From CAWJMF01 sp963843945 (lineage in GTDB: Bacteria; Vulcanimicrobiota; Vulcanimicrobiia; Vulcanimicrobiales; Vulcanimicrobiaceae), in contig CAWJMF010000002.1 of assembly GCA_963843945.1 (NCBI GenBank), positions 868,001 to 932,000 on the forward strand: a stretch of 64,000 bases of DNA, read 5' to 3'. The notes under the pieces are model-generated. The model was not told where the DNA came from, ran no database searches, and saw only the letters and a program-made list of their open reading frames with translations. A program made the position numbers and the translations under genes. This document shows positions 32,451 to 40,862 of this stretch, one piece after another (the stretch's first letter is position 1; each line of letters opens with the position of its first letter).

Positions 32451-33565
32451 CGAAAACGGTCGCGGTCCTGCCGGGCGACGGCATCGGCCCGGAAGTAACG
32501 GTCGCGGCGACCCGCGTGCTGCTCGCGCTGCGTCCCGATGTCGAGTACGTGCACGGCGACGTCGGCGTCAAGCCGCTCGAGCGCGAAGGCAGCGCCTATC
32601 CGCGCGCGACGCGCGAGCTCTGCCGGCGCAGCGATGCGATTCTGTTCGGCGCCGTGGGCGATCCGCGCTACGATGCCGCGCCCGCGGGCAAGCGCCCGGA
32701 ATTCGCGATCTTGGAGCTCCGCCGCGACTTCGACCTTTTCGCGAACTTGCGCCCGGTCAAGACGATCCCCGGTCTCGAGCACGCCTCCTCGCTCAAAGCG
32801 GAGCTCGTCGAAAACCTGGACTTGATCGTCGTCCGCGAAACAACCTCCGGCCTCTACTTCGGCAAGCCGAAGGAAACGCGCCACATCGACGGCGTCGAAA
32901 CCGCGATCGACACGCTGATTTACCGGCGGCCGGAGATCGAGCGGATCGCGCGCGTCGCATTCGATCTCGCGCGCAAGCGCCGGCGTCGCGTTACCTCGAT
33001 CGACAAAGCCAACGTCCTCGAGAGCGGCCGGCTCTGGCGCAAAGTGGTGAGCGAGATTCACGCCGCCGAATATCCGGACGTCGCATTGTCGCACTTGCTG
33101 GTCGACAACGCCGCGATGCAGTTGGTGCGCGATCCGCGCGCCTTCGACGTGCTGCTGACGGAGAATACGTTCGGCGATATCTTGAGCGACGAAGCCGCCA
33201 TGCTGACCGGTTCGCTCGGCAATCTGCCCAGCGCGACGCTCGGGACGAAGGGCGACGAGCGCGAGCGCTTCGGACTCTACGAGCCGATCGGCGGCAGCGC
33301 GCCCGATATCGCGGGTCTCGGCGTGGCAAACCCGATCGCGGCGATCCTCTCGGCCGCGCTGCTCTGCCGGTACAGCCTGGGCGATGAAGCGAGCGGCGCG
33401 CGCATCGAGGAGTCCGTCGCGCGCACGGTTCGCGAAGGCGGCCGGACGCGCGACCTGGTGCGCGACGGGGAGCCGTTCCTGTCGACCGAAGCGTTTACCG
33501 AACGGATCCTCGCGGCGCTCGGTGAAGGCGCGGCCGAACCGGGCGTCCTGACGCTCGCGCGGTAG
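32447..33565 (+). CDS. leuB: 3-Isopropylmalate dehydrogenase LeuB
   Basis: LeuB oxidises and decarboxylates 3-isopropylmalate with NAD, giving the leucine keto acid. The 372-residue protein begins VTKTVAVLPGDGIGPEVT, and carries RRDFDLFANLRPVK, RETTSGLYFGKPKE, the magnesium site TENTFGDILSDEAAML and the NAD loop EPIGGSAPDIAG. GTG 32447 overlaps the leuD stop as GTGA. It ends the leuA-C-D-B operon; the keto acid transaminase is not in the window. Confidence 0.96.
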   Translation: MTKTVAVLPGDGIGPEVTVAATRVLLALRPDVEYVHGDVGVKPLEREGSAYPRATRELCRRSDAILFGAVGDPRYDAAPAGKRPEFAILELRRDFDLFANLRPVKTIPGLEHASSLKAELVENLDLIVVRETTSGLYFGKPKETRHIDGVETAIDTLIYRRPEIERIARVAFDLARKRRRRVTSIDKANVLESGRLWRKVVSEIHAAEYPDVALSHLLVDNAAMQLVRDPRAFDVLLTENTFGDILSDEAAMLTGSLGNLPSATLGTKGDERERFGLYEPIGGSAPDIAGLGVANPIAAILSAALLCRYSLGDEASGARIEESVARTVREGGRTRDLVRDGEPFLSTEAFTERILAALGEGAAEPGVLTLAR

Positions 33566-33595
33566 ATTCGCGCCCGTCCGGGAACGTAAGGCGGG

Positions 33596-34915
33596 ATGAA
33601 GCGAACGATCTGCGCGGCGCTCGCGCTTGCCTTGTTGACGTGCTCGAGAGCGTCCGCGGCTGCTCCGAATCCGAACGCGCTTAGCGGTCTCGACATCATC
33701 GAACTCGAGATCGCGTACACGACCTTGATGTCGCAGTACTACCGGCCCCTTACCGGCGCGCAGCTGCTCGAAGGCGCGCGCACGGGCCTGCTCGCGTATT
33801 TGAAGTCGCGCGGCGTCAAGACACCGCTGCTGCCCGCCACGCCGCCGCACGTCGACCGCTGGAGGGCGGAGGACGCGGTCGTCGCCGACGTGGTCTTCGC
33901 CGTGCGGCGCTACCCGCAGCAAATCCGCACCACCGACTTGATCGAGGCCGCCGTCGCCGGCGAACTCGCGTCGACGCACGATCCGTATACGGTGCTCTAC
34001 AAGCCGCAGGTCTACCACGGCTTCGTCAAATTTCTCGACGGCGCCAAGTTCGGGGGCATCGGCGTGCAGCTCGCGCTCGAAAACGGGAACGTCCGCCTCG
34101 CCCAGGTCTTTCCGGCCGGCCCCGCCGACAAGGCCGGACTCGTCGAGGGCGACCTCATCGCCACGATCGACGGAAAGCCCGTCGCCGGCCTTTCGAGCGA
34201 CGCGCTGCGCGCGCGTCTGCGCGGTACGCCGGGGAGCGCCGTGCAGCTCGGGATCGTGCGCGACGGCAACCCGCTGTCGCAGCCGGTGAACGTCGTACGC
34301 GCCGAGGTCGCCGCGCCCGACGTCACGGGACGCCTCTTGCCGGGCGACGTCGGCTACATCCGCCTCACCAGTTTCGGCGCGCAAGTCGGCACCGAGCTCG
34401 CTGCGCTGCTGGCGCGCCTCAAAACGCAGGGTGCGCGGGCTTACGTCCTCGACTTACGCGACAACGGCGGCGGTTACCGCGACGGCGCGATCGAAGTCGC
34501 CTCGCACTTCATTGCCGCGGGTCCCGTCGTCTCGACGCAAGAGCGCAGCGGGCCGCCCACCGTCTATCGGACGGTGAAGGTGCAACCCATTGGAGCGCCG
34601 CTGGCCGTGCTCGTCAACGGCGATACGGCGTCCGCTTCGGAGATCGTCGCGGGAGCGATTCAAGACGATCGCGCGGGTACGCTCGTGGGCGCGCGTACCT
34701 TCGGCAAAGGCCTCGTCCAGGAAGCCTTCCCGCTGCCCGACGGCGCGGGTATGAAGCTGACGGTGGCGCGCTACTTCACGCCCGCCGGGCGCAACATCGA
34801 CGGCGTCGGCATCACGCCCGACGTCGTGCTCGCGCAGCCGAGCGATGCGCGAACGGGCCAGCCGGGCAACGACCCGCAACTCGACCGCGCGCTGCAACTG
34901 CTTCAGGCGAGTTGA
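33596..34915 (+). CDS. Exported C-terminal-processing protease (S41/CtpA family)
   Basis: A 439-residue periplasmic protease with a signal peptide (TICAALALALLTCSRASA). A PDZ domain occupies about residues 150-235 (GGIGVQLALENGNVRLAQVF, GLVEGDLIATIDGKPVAG). The catalytic Ser-Lys dyad sits in NGDTASASEIVAGAIQD (Ser) and ARTFGKGLVQE (Lys), with DLRDNGGGY before them. CtpA-type enzymes cut the C-terminus of envelope proteins. AAGGCGGG precedes the ATG. It follows leuB by 30 bases on the same strand and may share read-through transcription. Confidence 0.92.
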   Translation: MKRTICAALALALLTCSRASAAAPNPNALSGLDIIELEIAYTTLMSQYYRPLTGAQLLEGARTGLLAYLKSRGVKTPLLPATPPHVDRWRAEDAVVADVVFAVRRYPQQIRTTDLIEAAVAGELASTHDPYTVLYKPQVYHGFVKFLDGAKFGGIGVQLALENGNVRLAQVFPAGPADKAGLVEGDLIATIDGKPVAGLSSDALRARLRGTPGSAVQLGIVRDGNPLSQPVNVVRAEVAAPDVTGRLLPGDVGYIRLTSFGAQVGTELAALLARLKTQGARAYVLDLRDNGGGYRDGAIEVASHFIAAGPVVSTQERSGPPTVYRTVKVQPIGAPLAVLVNGDTASASEIVAGAIQDDRAGTLVGARTFGKGLVQEAFPLPDGAGMKLTVARYFTPAGRNIDGVGITPDVVLAQPSDARTGQPGNDPQLDRALQLLQAS

Positions 34916-34939
34916 CGCCTCGCCGAAAAATCGACCTTG

Positions 34940-36262
34940 CTAGATCGGAAGGCGCGTGCCGGGCCGTGGCGCGCGCTGAAATGCTCGGCGCACCGTCGGC
35001 GCGGCCCCCGGCTTCTGATAGGGGCTACAGAGCGGATCGCCGATCACGATCTCTTTCCATTCGATCTCTTCGAGCGCGCCCCAAAACGATTCGGCCAACG
35101 TCCGTCCCGCAGTGTACGAAGGAAATAGCACGAACGGGTCGGGGATCGCGTTGAGGTAAGGCTCGGTGACGTCACCGTGCACTCCGGTCACGCCTTGGTG
35201 GATCAGGTCGGCGATCTGGCTTTGGCCACCGCCCGGCGTGCGGATATTGCTGGCGGACGTGCTGACCGCGGTTTCCGCCAAGCCGCCCGGAGTGAAGGTC
35301 AACGCGTTGTAGGCGGGCTGCGAGAAGTGGTAATCGTTGCTGCCCCAGCTGGAGTAACCGGCGAGCGGCGTCGGCGGCGCGAGAAAGGCCGTCGTGTCGT
35401 CGACTTGTGCGTTCCAGCCCGCTGTCGTGAGGTCGCTCGCTGCCGTTTGCATGTAGGTGTTGAAGATTTCGTAGCCGCCGGTGCGATCGGGATCGAGGTC
35501 GAAGAAAAACTCGGTGTTGGGCCGCGTGCCGTCAGAGGCCAGGCTGTTCGCGATGAGCCCCTGTACGTCGCCGACCGAGCGGCCGTCGAGGCGATTGACA
35601 AGCACGATGCCGTAGGCGGTCGACGTGAACGGCGTCGGCGCACCGTAGTACGGATTCGTGAGATTCGTGCCGCTGCTCGGGAACGCGCCGAGGACCTGCG
35701 TGATGACGCCGTCGACGCTGTAGCCGTCGAGCGCCTGACCGGAGTCGCTGATCCAGTAGGGCGTGCCGTACATCAGCACCACGAAATCGATCCGCTTGCC
35801 GGCCGTCGCGAGCGACTTAATCGCGCTCGCGATCGGGTTGAACATCTCCGACTGAAGGTTTGCGACCGTAATTTGAAACGACGAAACATCGCTCGAAAGC
35901 GTGGTCAACGTTAGCAAGTTGGCCGCCGGAATGGCACGGGCCATCATATATTGGCCGGCCAGCGAGGTACTCGCGGCGATGTTGCCGTTTGCCACCACGA
36001 GCACGTGCGGGGCCAGCGAAGCGTTTGGCGGCGTCGGGGCGGGACTCGGCGTTGCGCTCGGATTCGGGGTTGGGCTCGGTGTCGGACTCGGACTGCGGGT
36101 CGGTGCGGGCGAAGGGGTGGCCGTCGGACGCGCGCTTGGCATTGCCGGCATACAGCAAGGCGTCGCGCTCGCTCCGGGCGACGGATTCGTACTTGCGCCG
36201 CTGCAGGCGACCAAACCGAGCGCGCAAGCGAACACGCACGTGCAGCCCAAGCGATAGGGCAT
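34940..36262 (-). CDS. TIGR03790-like lipoprotein with Pro/Thr/Ser linker
   Basis: A 440-residue exported protein. The lipobox is GLVACS near residue 20. A low-complexity linker of Pro, Thr, Ser and Ala covers residues 30-80 (PTPSPTPNPSATPSPAPTPP). From residue 85 the sequence (LVVANGNIAASTSLAGQYM, ARAIPAANLLTL, VVLMYGTPYWISDSG) matches the TIGR03790 type, whose function is unknown; such proteins read like oversized exported hydrolase-fold domains. The end (EIVIGDPLCSPYQKP) is also typical. It stands alone on this strand before glgP's 3' end. Confidence 0.72.
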   Translation of the reverse strand: MPYRLGCTCVFACALGLVACSGASTNPSPGASATPCCMPAMPSARPTATPSPAPTRSPSPTPSPTPNPSATPSPAPTPPNASLAPHVLVVANGNIAASTSLAGQYMMARAIPAANLLTLTTLSSDVSSFQITVANLQSEMFNPIASAIKSLATAGKRIDFVVLMYGTPYWISDSGQALDGYSVDGVITQVLGAFPSSGTNLTNPYYGAPTPFTSTAYGIVLVNRLDGRSVGDVQGLIANSLASDGTRPNTEFFFDLDPDRTGGYEIFNTYMQTAASDLTTAGWNAQVDDTTAFLAPPTPLAGYSSWGSNDYHFSQPAYNALTFTPGGLAETAVSTSASNIRTPGGGQSQIADLIHQGVTGVHGDVTEPYLNAIPDPFVLFPSYTAGRTLAESFWGALEEIEWKEIVIGDPLCSPYQKPGAAPTVRRAFQRAPRPGTRLPI

Positions 36263-36314
36263 CGCTCGTTACTTGGAGCGCAACCTCAGGCGAGCCCTGT
36301 GAAGAGCGTCACTG

Positions 36315-38831
36315 TTAGTGCTGCCAAAGAATTTGGCGCGCTTCGAGCGGAATGGACGCCGCGGCGTTGGCCGGAACGACGCGCGGCGTAAACGCTTCGG
36401 GCGAACGGCCGGCCGGCAGGCGCGCGGTGTAAACGAACGCGACGTGGTCGACCGGCGCGAGGCGTCGCATCGGAATGCGCTCGGGCGGCTCGCCTTCGCC
36501 GCTCGTCGCGAAGAGCTCGACGCGCACCGCCCCGGGGTCGAGAGCACCGAACGAAACGACGACGCGGTACTCGAAGCCGTCGGCCGCGCGCTGCACGTGC
36601 GGCTCGCCGAAGGCGACGTCGGCGAAGTGCTTCTCGAGCGTGGCCTGCCAACGTTCGATTTCCCAACCGCCCTTGCAGCGTTCGGCAAGGCGTCCGCGAT
36701 AGTGCTGCGCGGCCGGAAGATAATACGTGTCGACGTAGTCGCGCAGCATCCGTGACGCCGAGAACTGCGGCGAGAGCGTCGACATGCTGGCCCGGATCTT
36801 TTCGATCCACGCTTCGGGCCGGCCCTCGCCGTCGCGCGCGTAGAATAGCGGGATCACTTCGTTTTCGAGGATTTCGTACAGGGCTTGAGCTTCGCGTACG
36901 TCCCAGGCCGGATGGGCGCCGTGTTCGAGGCCGTCGCCAAGCGCCCAGCCGACTTCCGGGCGGTAGGCTTCGGCCCACCAGCCATCGAGCACCGAGAGGT
37001 TGAGTCCGCCGTTGACCAGCACTTTCATGCCGCTCGTTCCGCTCGCTTCCCAGGGACGGCGCGGGGTGTTGAGCCACACGTCGACGCCCTGCACCAGCTC
37101 GGCCGCAACGTCGAGGTCGTAGTCGCTCAAGAACACGACGCGGTGACGGATGTCGGGCCGCTCCGCAAAAGCGAACCACTCGCTGATCATCGCCTTGCCC
37201 GGCTCGTCGCGCGGGTGCGCCTTGCCCGCCACGACGATTTGAATCGGACGCTCGGCGTCGAGAATCATCCGCGTCAGACGCTCCTTATCTTGGAGGAGCA
37301 ACGTCGGACGCTTGTACTCCGTGAAGCGGCGCGCGAACCCGAGCGTCAGGACGGCTTCGTCGAGCACGCGGGCCGCCTGGTCGATGCGGTCCGGCGCGGC
37401 ACCCGCGGCCGAGGCTTGGCGCGTCAAACGCCCGCGCACGCGCTCGATCAGGCGCGTGCGATTCTCGGCCCGCATCTCCCAAACGGGAGCGTGCTCGATG
37501 CCGGGCAGCGGACCCGTCAGGTTCATCAAGAGCCCCTGCGACGGATCGTCCTTACCGGCTTCCGTCCACAGCGGTCCGGCCGCCACCGAGTCCCAACTCG
37601 GCAAGTGCGCGCCGTTGGTCACGTGCCCGACCGGAATCTCGGCGTAGGGCCAGCGTGGAAAGAGCACCGCGAAGAGCGGACGGCTGACCTCGCCGTGCAG
37701 CCGGCTGACGCCGTTGATGAAGCCGCTGCCGCGGATCGCGAGGTACGCCATGTTAAAGGGATCGCCCGATGCTGCGTTCGGTTCGCGACCGAGCGCGAGC
37801 AACTCGTCGATGCCGACGCGCAGATCGGACAGGTAACGCCCGAGATAGCGCGTGACGAGCGCCGGATCGTAGCGGTCGAAGGCTGCGGCGACCGGCGTGT
37901 GCGTCGTGAAGATCGTGCCCGCGCGCGCGACGGCCAGCGCCACCGCAAACGGCACGCCCGCTTCGTCGATGATTCCGCGCGCGCGCTCGAGTACGGCGAG
38001 CGCCGCGTGACCTTCGTTGAGGTGCAGAACGTCGGGGTCGAGGTGCAGCATGCGAATCAAGCGCCACCCGCCGACCCCGAGGATGTATTCTTGTTCCCAG
38101 CGGACCTCGGGATCGCCGTTGTAGAGCTGTGCCGTGATGCCGCGATCGAGCGCGGTATTGGCGGGATCGTTGCTGTCGAGCAAGTAGAGTGCGACGCGCC
38201 CGACGCGCGCGATCCAGGCCCGCAGGTACACGGTGCGGCCGGGAAATTCGAGGGGGATGCGCAGCAGACCGCCGGCGAGATCGCGCGCCCGTTCGATCGG
38301 CATTTCGCTGGGATCGTTGGCCGGATAGAGCTCGTGCTGCGTCCCGCTCGCATCGAGCGCCTGCCGGAAATATCCCTCCTGATAGAGCAGCCCGATGCCC
38401 ACGATCGGCACGCCCAGGTCGCTCGCGGCTTTCAGCAGATCGCCGGCCAGAACGCCGAGGCCGCCCGAATAGATCGGAAGCCCCTCGCTCAAGCCAAACT
38501 CCATGCTGAAGTACGCCGCCGAACGGAGCGGCGTGTCGGGGCGCTCGCGTTGGAACCACATCGGATCGCTGAGACGCCGTTGGCGTTCCGCCAGCGAATC
38601 TTGGACGAGCGCGACGAACTCGCCGTCGCTCGCGAGCCGCTCGAACTCGAGATCGCTACACGATTTGAGGACCGCCCACGGGTTGAGTGAGGCGGCCCAC
38701 AACTCGGGGTCGATCCGTTTCCAGATTCGCACGGCCCGGTGCGCGGACGACCAGCGCAAGTCGAGAGCCAGTTCGTCGAGACCGGCGAGCGCGCGCGGCA
38801 GCCGCGCTTCGTCGGGACGGCGGTCGGACAT
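36315..38831 (-). CDS. glgP: Alpha-glucan (glycogen) phosphorylase GlgP
   Basis: Releases glucose-1-phosphate from glycogen or maltodextrin with pyridoxal phosphate. The 838-residue protein belongs to the short archaeal/bacterial glucan phosphorylase branch: AYFSMEFGLSEGLPIYSGGL, LNEGHAALAVLERAR, and the cofactor site PWEASGTSGMKVLVNGG with Lys603. GGAGG precedes ATG 38831. No other glycogen genes are nearby. The metallothionein gene lies 15 bases upstream on the same strand, so the two may be co-transcribed. Confidence 0.93.
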   Translation of the reverse strand: MSDRRPDEARLPRALAGLDELALDLRWSSAHRAVRIWKRIDPELWAASLNPWAVLKSCSDLEFERLASDGEFVALVQDSLAERQRRLSDPMWFQRERPDTPLRSAAYFSMEFGLSEGLPIYSGGLGVLAGDLLKAASDLGVPIVGIGLLYQEGYFRQALDASGTQHELYPANDPSEMPIERARDLAGGLLRIPLEFPGRTVYLRAWIARVGRVALYLLDSNDPANTALDRGITAQLYNGDPEVRWEQEYILGVGGWRLIRMLHLDPDVLHLNEGHAALAVLERARGIIDEAGVPFAVALAVARAGTIFTTHTPVAAAFDRYDPALVTRYLGRYLSDLRVGIDELLALGREPNAASGDPFNMAYLAIRGSGFINGVSRLHGEVSRPLFAVLFPRWPYAEIPVGHVTNGAHLPSWDSVAAGPLWTEAGKDDPSQGLLMNLTGPLPGIEHAPVWEMRAENRTRLIERVRGRLTRQASAAGAAPDRIDQAARVLDEAVLTLGFARRFTEYKRPTLLLQDKERLTRMILDAERPIQIVVAGKAHPRDEPGKAMISEWFAFAERPDIRHRVVFLSDYDLDVAAELVQGVDVWLNTPRRPWEASGTSGMKVLVNGGLNLSVLDGWWAEAYRPEVGWALGDGLEHGAHPAWDVREAQALYEILENEVIPLFYARDGEGRPEAWIEKIRASMSTLSPQFSASRMLRDYVDTYYLPAAQHYRGRLAERCKGGWEIERWQATLEKHFADVAFGEPHVQRAADGFEYRVVVSFGALDPGAVRVELFATSGEGEPPERIPMRRLAPVDHVAFVYTARLPAGRSPEAFTPRVVPANAAASIPLEARQILWQH

Positions 38832-38846
38832 GATCCTCCAGCTGAA

Positions 38847-39023
38847 CTAGGGCGTATCGCAGGGGGGATGACCGCAATTGCACGTCGTGTCGCCTTCTTC
38901 CGTTTCCTCGGCGTCGCGGCAGTCGTCGCTGCAGTACGTTTCGGCCGGGTCGGAATCGGCGAGCTCGGCGGATACCATGCACTCGCACAGATCGTGCCCG
39001 CACTGCATTTTTTCCAAATTCAT
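38847..39023 (-). CDS. SmtA/BmtA-type bacterial metallothionein
   Basis: A 58-residue cysteine-rich protein, easily lost because of its size. Eight Cys (8, 13, 15, 31, 35, 48, 50, 55) and two His (10, 52) follow the bacterial metallothionein order: CGHDLCECMVSAE, then YCSDDCRDAEE, then CNCGHPPC, compared with C-x-C...CLCxV...YCSxxC...CGHxGCxC in cyanobacterial SmtA. Such proteins bind four zinc ions, or cadmium or copper. It is very acidic between the motifs. GGGGAG lies 10 bases before the ATG. It is divergent from the Spy-like gene and directly upstream of glgP. Confidence 0.85.
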   Translation of the reverse strand: MNLEKMQCGHDLCECMVSAELADSDPAETYCSDDCRDAEETEEGDTTCNCGHPPCDTP

Positions 39024-39053
39024 CGTTCTCAGACTCCCCTAAAGCGGCGAGCG

Positions 39054-39059
39054 TATGAT
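39054..39059 (+). promoter_or_regulatory. Candidate -10 box of the Spy-like gene
   Basis: TATGAT six bases before ATG 39066; the reverse strand of the same bases reads ATCATA with TATCAT offset by two, giving a candidate -10 for the divergent metallothionein gene. No clear -35 is seen for either. Confidence 0.35.
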
Positions 39060-39065
39060 AGCGCC

Positions 39066-39656
39066 ATGAGACAACTCATCGCAATCCTTTCTCTCGGACT
39101 TCTGCTCGCCCCGGCAGTTGCAAGTGCCCAAGCGGCGCCCCCGGACGCCGGGCCGGCGACGCCCTCCGCGCAAATGCGCTCGGCGATGCAGCAAGCCCGT
39201 TTGCAAATGGAGCAGATCCACACCCAAGCTCGCAATCAAATGCTCGGCTCGTTGAGCCCCGCGCACCGGAGCGCCGTCGCCAACGTGATCGGACAAATGG
39301 CGGTGTCCCCCAATCCGAATCCCGCCGTGGCCGCCCGTCAGATCGACGCGATCCTGACGCAAGCCGAAGGTCAATCGATCCTGCGCACGCACGCCAGCGC
39401 AAAAGCCCAGATGCTGGCGCTTCGCACGCAGATGCGCACCCAGTTCGAAAACTCGCTGACGCCGGACCAGCGCGCGCAAATGGAGGCGCGCCGCGCTGAA
39501 TTCGCCCAGCAGCATCCCGCCGGAGCGCCGGCGCGCAGCGCCGGCCTTTCCAGCACCGACCCCGGCACGATCTTGTTGCATGCGCTTGGGCCGGCCCACG
39601 GTCCCGAGCGCGGCATGCACGGCGGCCCCGGTCCGGGCGGCGCGCCCCCAGCCTAG
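39066..39656 (+). CDS. Exported Spy/CpxP-like helical protein
   Basis: A 196-residue protein with a signal peptide (QLIAILSLGLLLAPAVASA). The mature part is helical, rich in Gln, Met and Ala (MRSAMQQARLQMEQIHTQ) and holds an LTPDQRAQ motif near residue 140, as in the LTxxQ periplasmic chaperone and metal-sensor proteins Spy, CpxP and ZraP. A Gly/Pro/His tail closes it. The divergent metallothionein gene makes a metal-stress link plausible but unproven. The lack of Shine-Dalgarno and the close -10 box suggest a leaderless message. Confidence 0.62.
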   Translation: MRQLIAILSLGLLLAPAVASAQAAPPDAGPATPSAQMRSAMQQARLQMEQIHTQARNQMLGSLSPAHRSAVANVIGQMAVSPNPNPAVAARQIDAILTQAEGQSILRTHASAKAQMLALRTQMRTQFENSLTPDQRAQMEARRAEFAQQHPAGAPARSAGLSSTDPGTILLHALGPAHGPERGMHGGPGPGGAPPA

Positions 39657-39679
39657 CGCTTTCGTCCGCGCGAGCGCAC

Positions 39680-39708
39680 TTGAGAACATCGCCTCCCGCG
39701 GGTACGCT
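39680..39708 (+). promoter_or_regulatory. Promoter of the sorbosone-dehydrogenase-like gene
   Basis: TTGAGA (39680-39685), 17 bases, TACGCT (39703-39708), then seven bases to ATG 39716. If used, the GGAGG just before the ATG would not be transcribed and the mRNA would be leaderless. Confidence 0.5.
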
Positions 39709-39719
39709 GGAGGCGATGT
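39686..39719. promoter_or_regulatory. 11+11 inverted repeat spanning promoter and start codon
   Basis: ACATCGCCTCC and GGAGGCGATGT are perfect inverted copies separated by 12 bases. The left arm lies in the promoter spacer, the -10 box in the middle, and the right arm covers the ATG. It is either an operator for an unknown repressor or, if a longer mRNA is made, a hairpin that hides the ribosome site. Confidence 0.6.
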
Positions 39720-40849
39720 CGTTTTCCGCCACGCGCGCCTCTGTCGCGGCTCTCCTTACGCTCTCCGTCGCGACCCTGGCCGCGGCACAGCCGGCGGGTC
39801 CGACGGCCCCCGCCGGATTCCGGCTCGAGACGATCGCCTCCATCCCCAACGCGCGCGAACTCGCGGCCGCGCCGAACGGCGACCTGATCGTCGGAACCAG
39901 CGGCCGCGACGTCTACCTCGTGCCCGACGCGGAAGGCTCCCCGCAGGCACCCGCGGTTCTCGTCAGCCTCCCCGACGCCGAAGCGGCCGGGGTCGCGCTT
40001 TCCCCGGACAGTTTGTACGTCGGCAGCCAGTTCGGGGTCTGGCGCGCGGCCTACGCGCCCGGCGCGCGCGGGCCGTTGTCGGCCGTTAGGATCGCGAGCG
40101 TGCGGCCGGGGGGCTCGCGCGGGCACCGCACGACCTCGGTCGCGGTTGCGGGCCGACGCCTCTACTACAGCGTCGGCTCGTCGTGCAACGTCTGCGACGA
40201 AACTGACCCGACCCGCGCCACGATCTTCGAAGCGTCGCTCGACGGCGGCGAACCACGCCCCGTCGCCAAGCACATCCGCAACGCGATCGCACTCGCAGTT
40301 CAGCCCGCGACGCAAGCCGTCTGGGCCGGCGTGGCCGGGCAGGACGAACTCGAACACGGTCACCCCTACGAGATCTTCGATCCGTTCACGGCCCATGCGA
40401 GCCCGGCCGACTACGGCTGGCCGGCGTGCTACGAAAACCGGCGCCCGGTTCATCCCGGCGACGACTGCTCGCAGGCCGTCGTCCCGCGCGTCGTCTTTCC
40501 GGCCTACGATACGCCGATCGGTGCGCTCTTCTACCCGCTCCGCGCGAGTGGAAAGTACGCTTTTCCGAGCGAGTACGCCGGCGGCGCTTTTGTGGCGCTG
40601 CACGGCTCGTGGCACACGCCGCCGGTACCACCCCGGGTCGCGTTCGTGCCTTTTCGCGGCGGCGAGCCGGCCAAAGCGGTCGACTGGAGCGATCCGGACG
40701 TCCAGTGGCGTGATTTCCTGAGCGGCTTTCAAAGCGCCGACGGCTCGCGCATCGGCCGGCCCACGGGCGTTGCCGTCGGTTCTCAAGGCAGCCTGTTCGT
40801 CGCCGACGACCGAGCCGGAGTCATCTATCGGATTCGTCCGTCCCGTTGA
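39716..40849 (+). CDS. Exported sorbosone-dehydrogenase-like (GSDH-family) beta-propeller
   Basis: A 377-residue protein with a signal peptide (AALLTLSVATLAAAQPAG). It has the repeated strands of the six-bladed PQQ sugar dehydrogenase fold: LETIASIPNARELAAAPNGD, LIVGTSGRDVYLVPD, RRLYYSVGSSCNVCDET (with the C-N-V-C of this subgroup), DYGWPACYENRRP and GRPTGVAVGSQGSLFVADD. Members oxidise sugars or sorbosone, often with PQQ, but many are unassigned; no PQQ genes are visible. A promoter with a large inverted repeat lies immediately upstream. Confidence 0.83.
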   Translation: MSFSATRASVAALLTLSVATLAAAQPAGPTAPAGFRLETIASIPNARELAAAPNGDLIVGTSGRDVYLVPDAEGSPQAPAVLVSLPDAEAAGVALSPDSLYVGSQFGVWRAAYAPGARGPLSAVRIASVRPGGSRGHRTTSVAVAGRRLYYSVGSSCNVCDETDPTRATIFEASLDGGEPRPVAKHIRNAIALAVQPATQAVWAGVAGQDELEHGHPYEIFDPFTAHASPADYGWPACYENRRPVHPGDDCSQAVVPRVVFPAYDTPIGALFYPLRASGKYAFPSEYAGGAFVALHGSWHTPPVPPRVAFVPFRGGEPAKAVDWSDPDVQWRDFLSGFQSADGSRIGRPTGVAVGSQGSLFVADDRAGVIYRIRPSR

Positions 40850-40862
40850 CGAAGGTCGCTCG

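Noticed and set aside
32387..34384. About 665 codons open antisense to leuB and the S41 protease
   Set aside because: Composition is typical of antisense frames in GC-rich DNA and both sense genes are firmly identified.
36010..36160. Repetitive GC-rich stretch resembling a short tandem array
   Set aside because: It is the Pro/Thr/Ser linker of the TIGR03790-like lipoprotein; no regular unit or spacers as in CRISPR.
36885..38690. About 600 codons open antisense to glgP
   Set aside because: Shadow of glgP; no domain or start signals.
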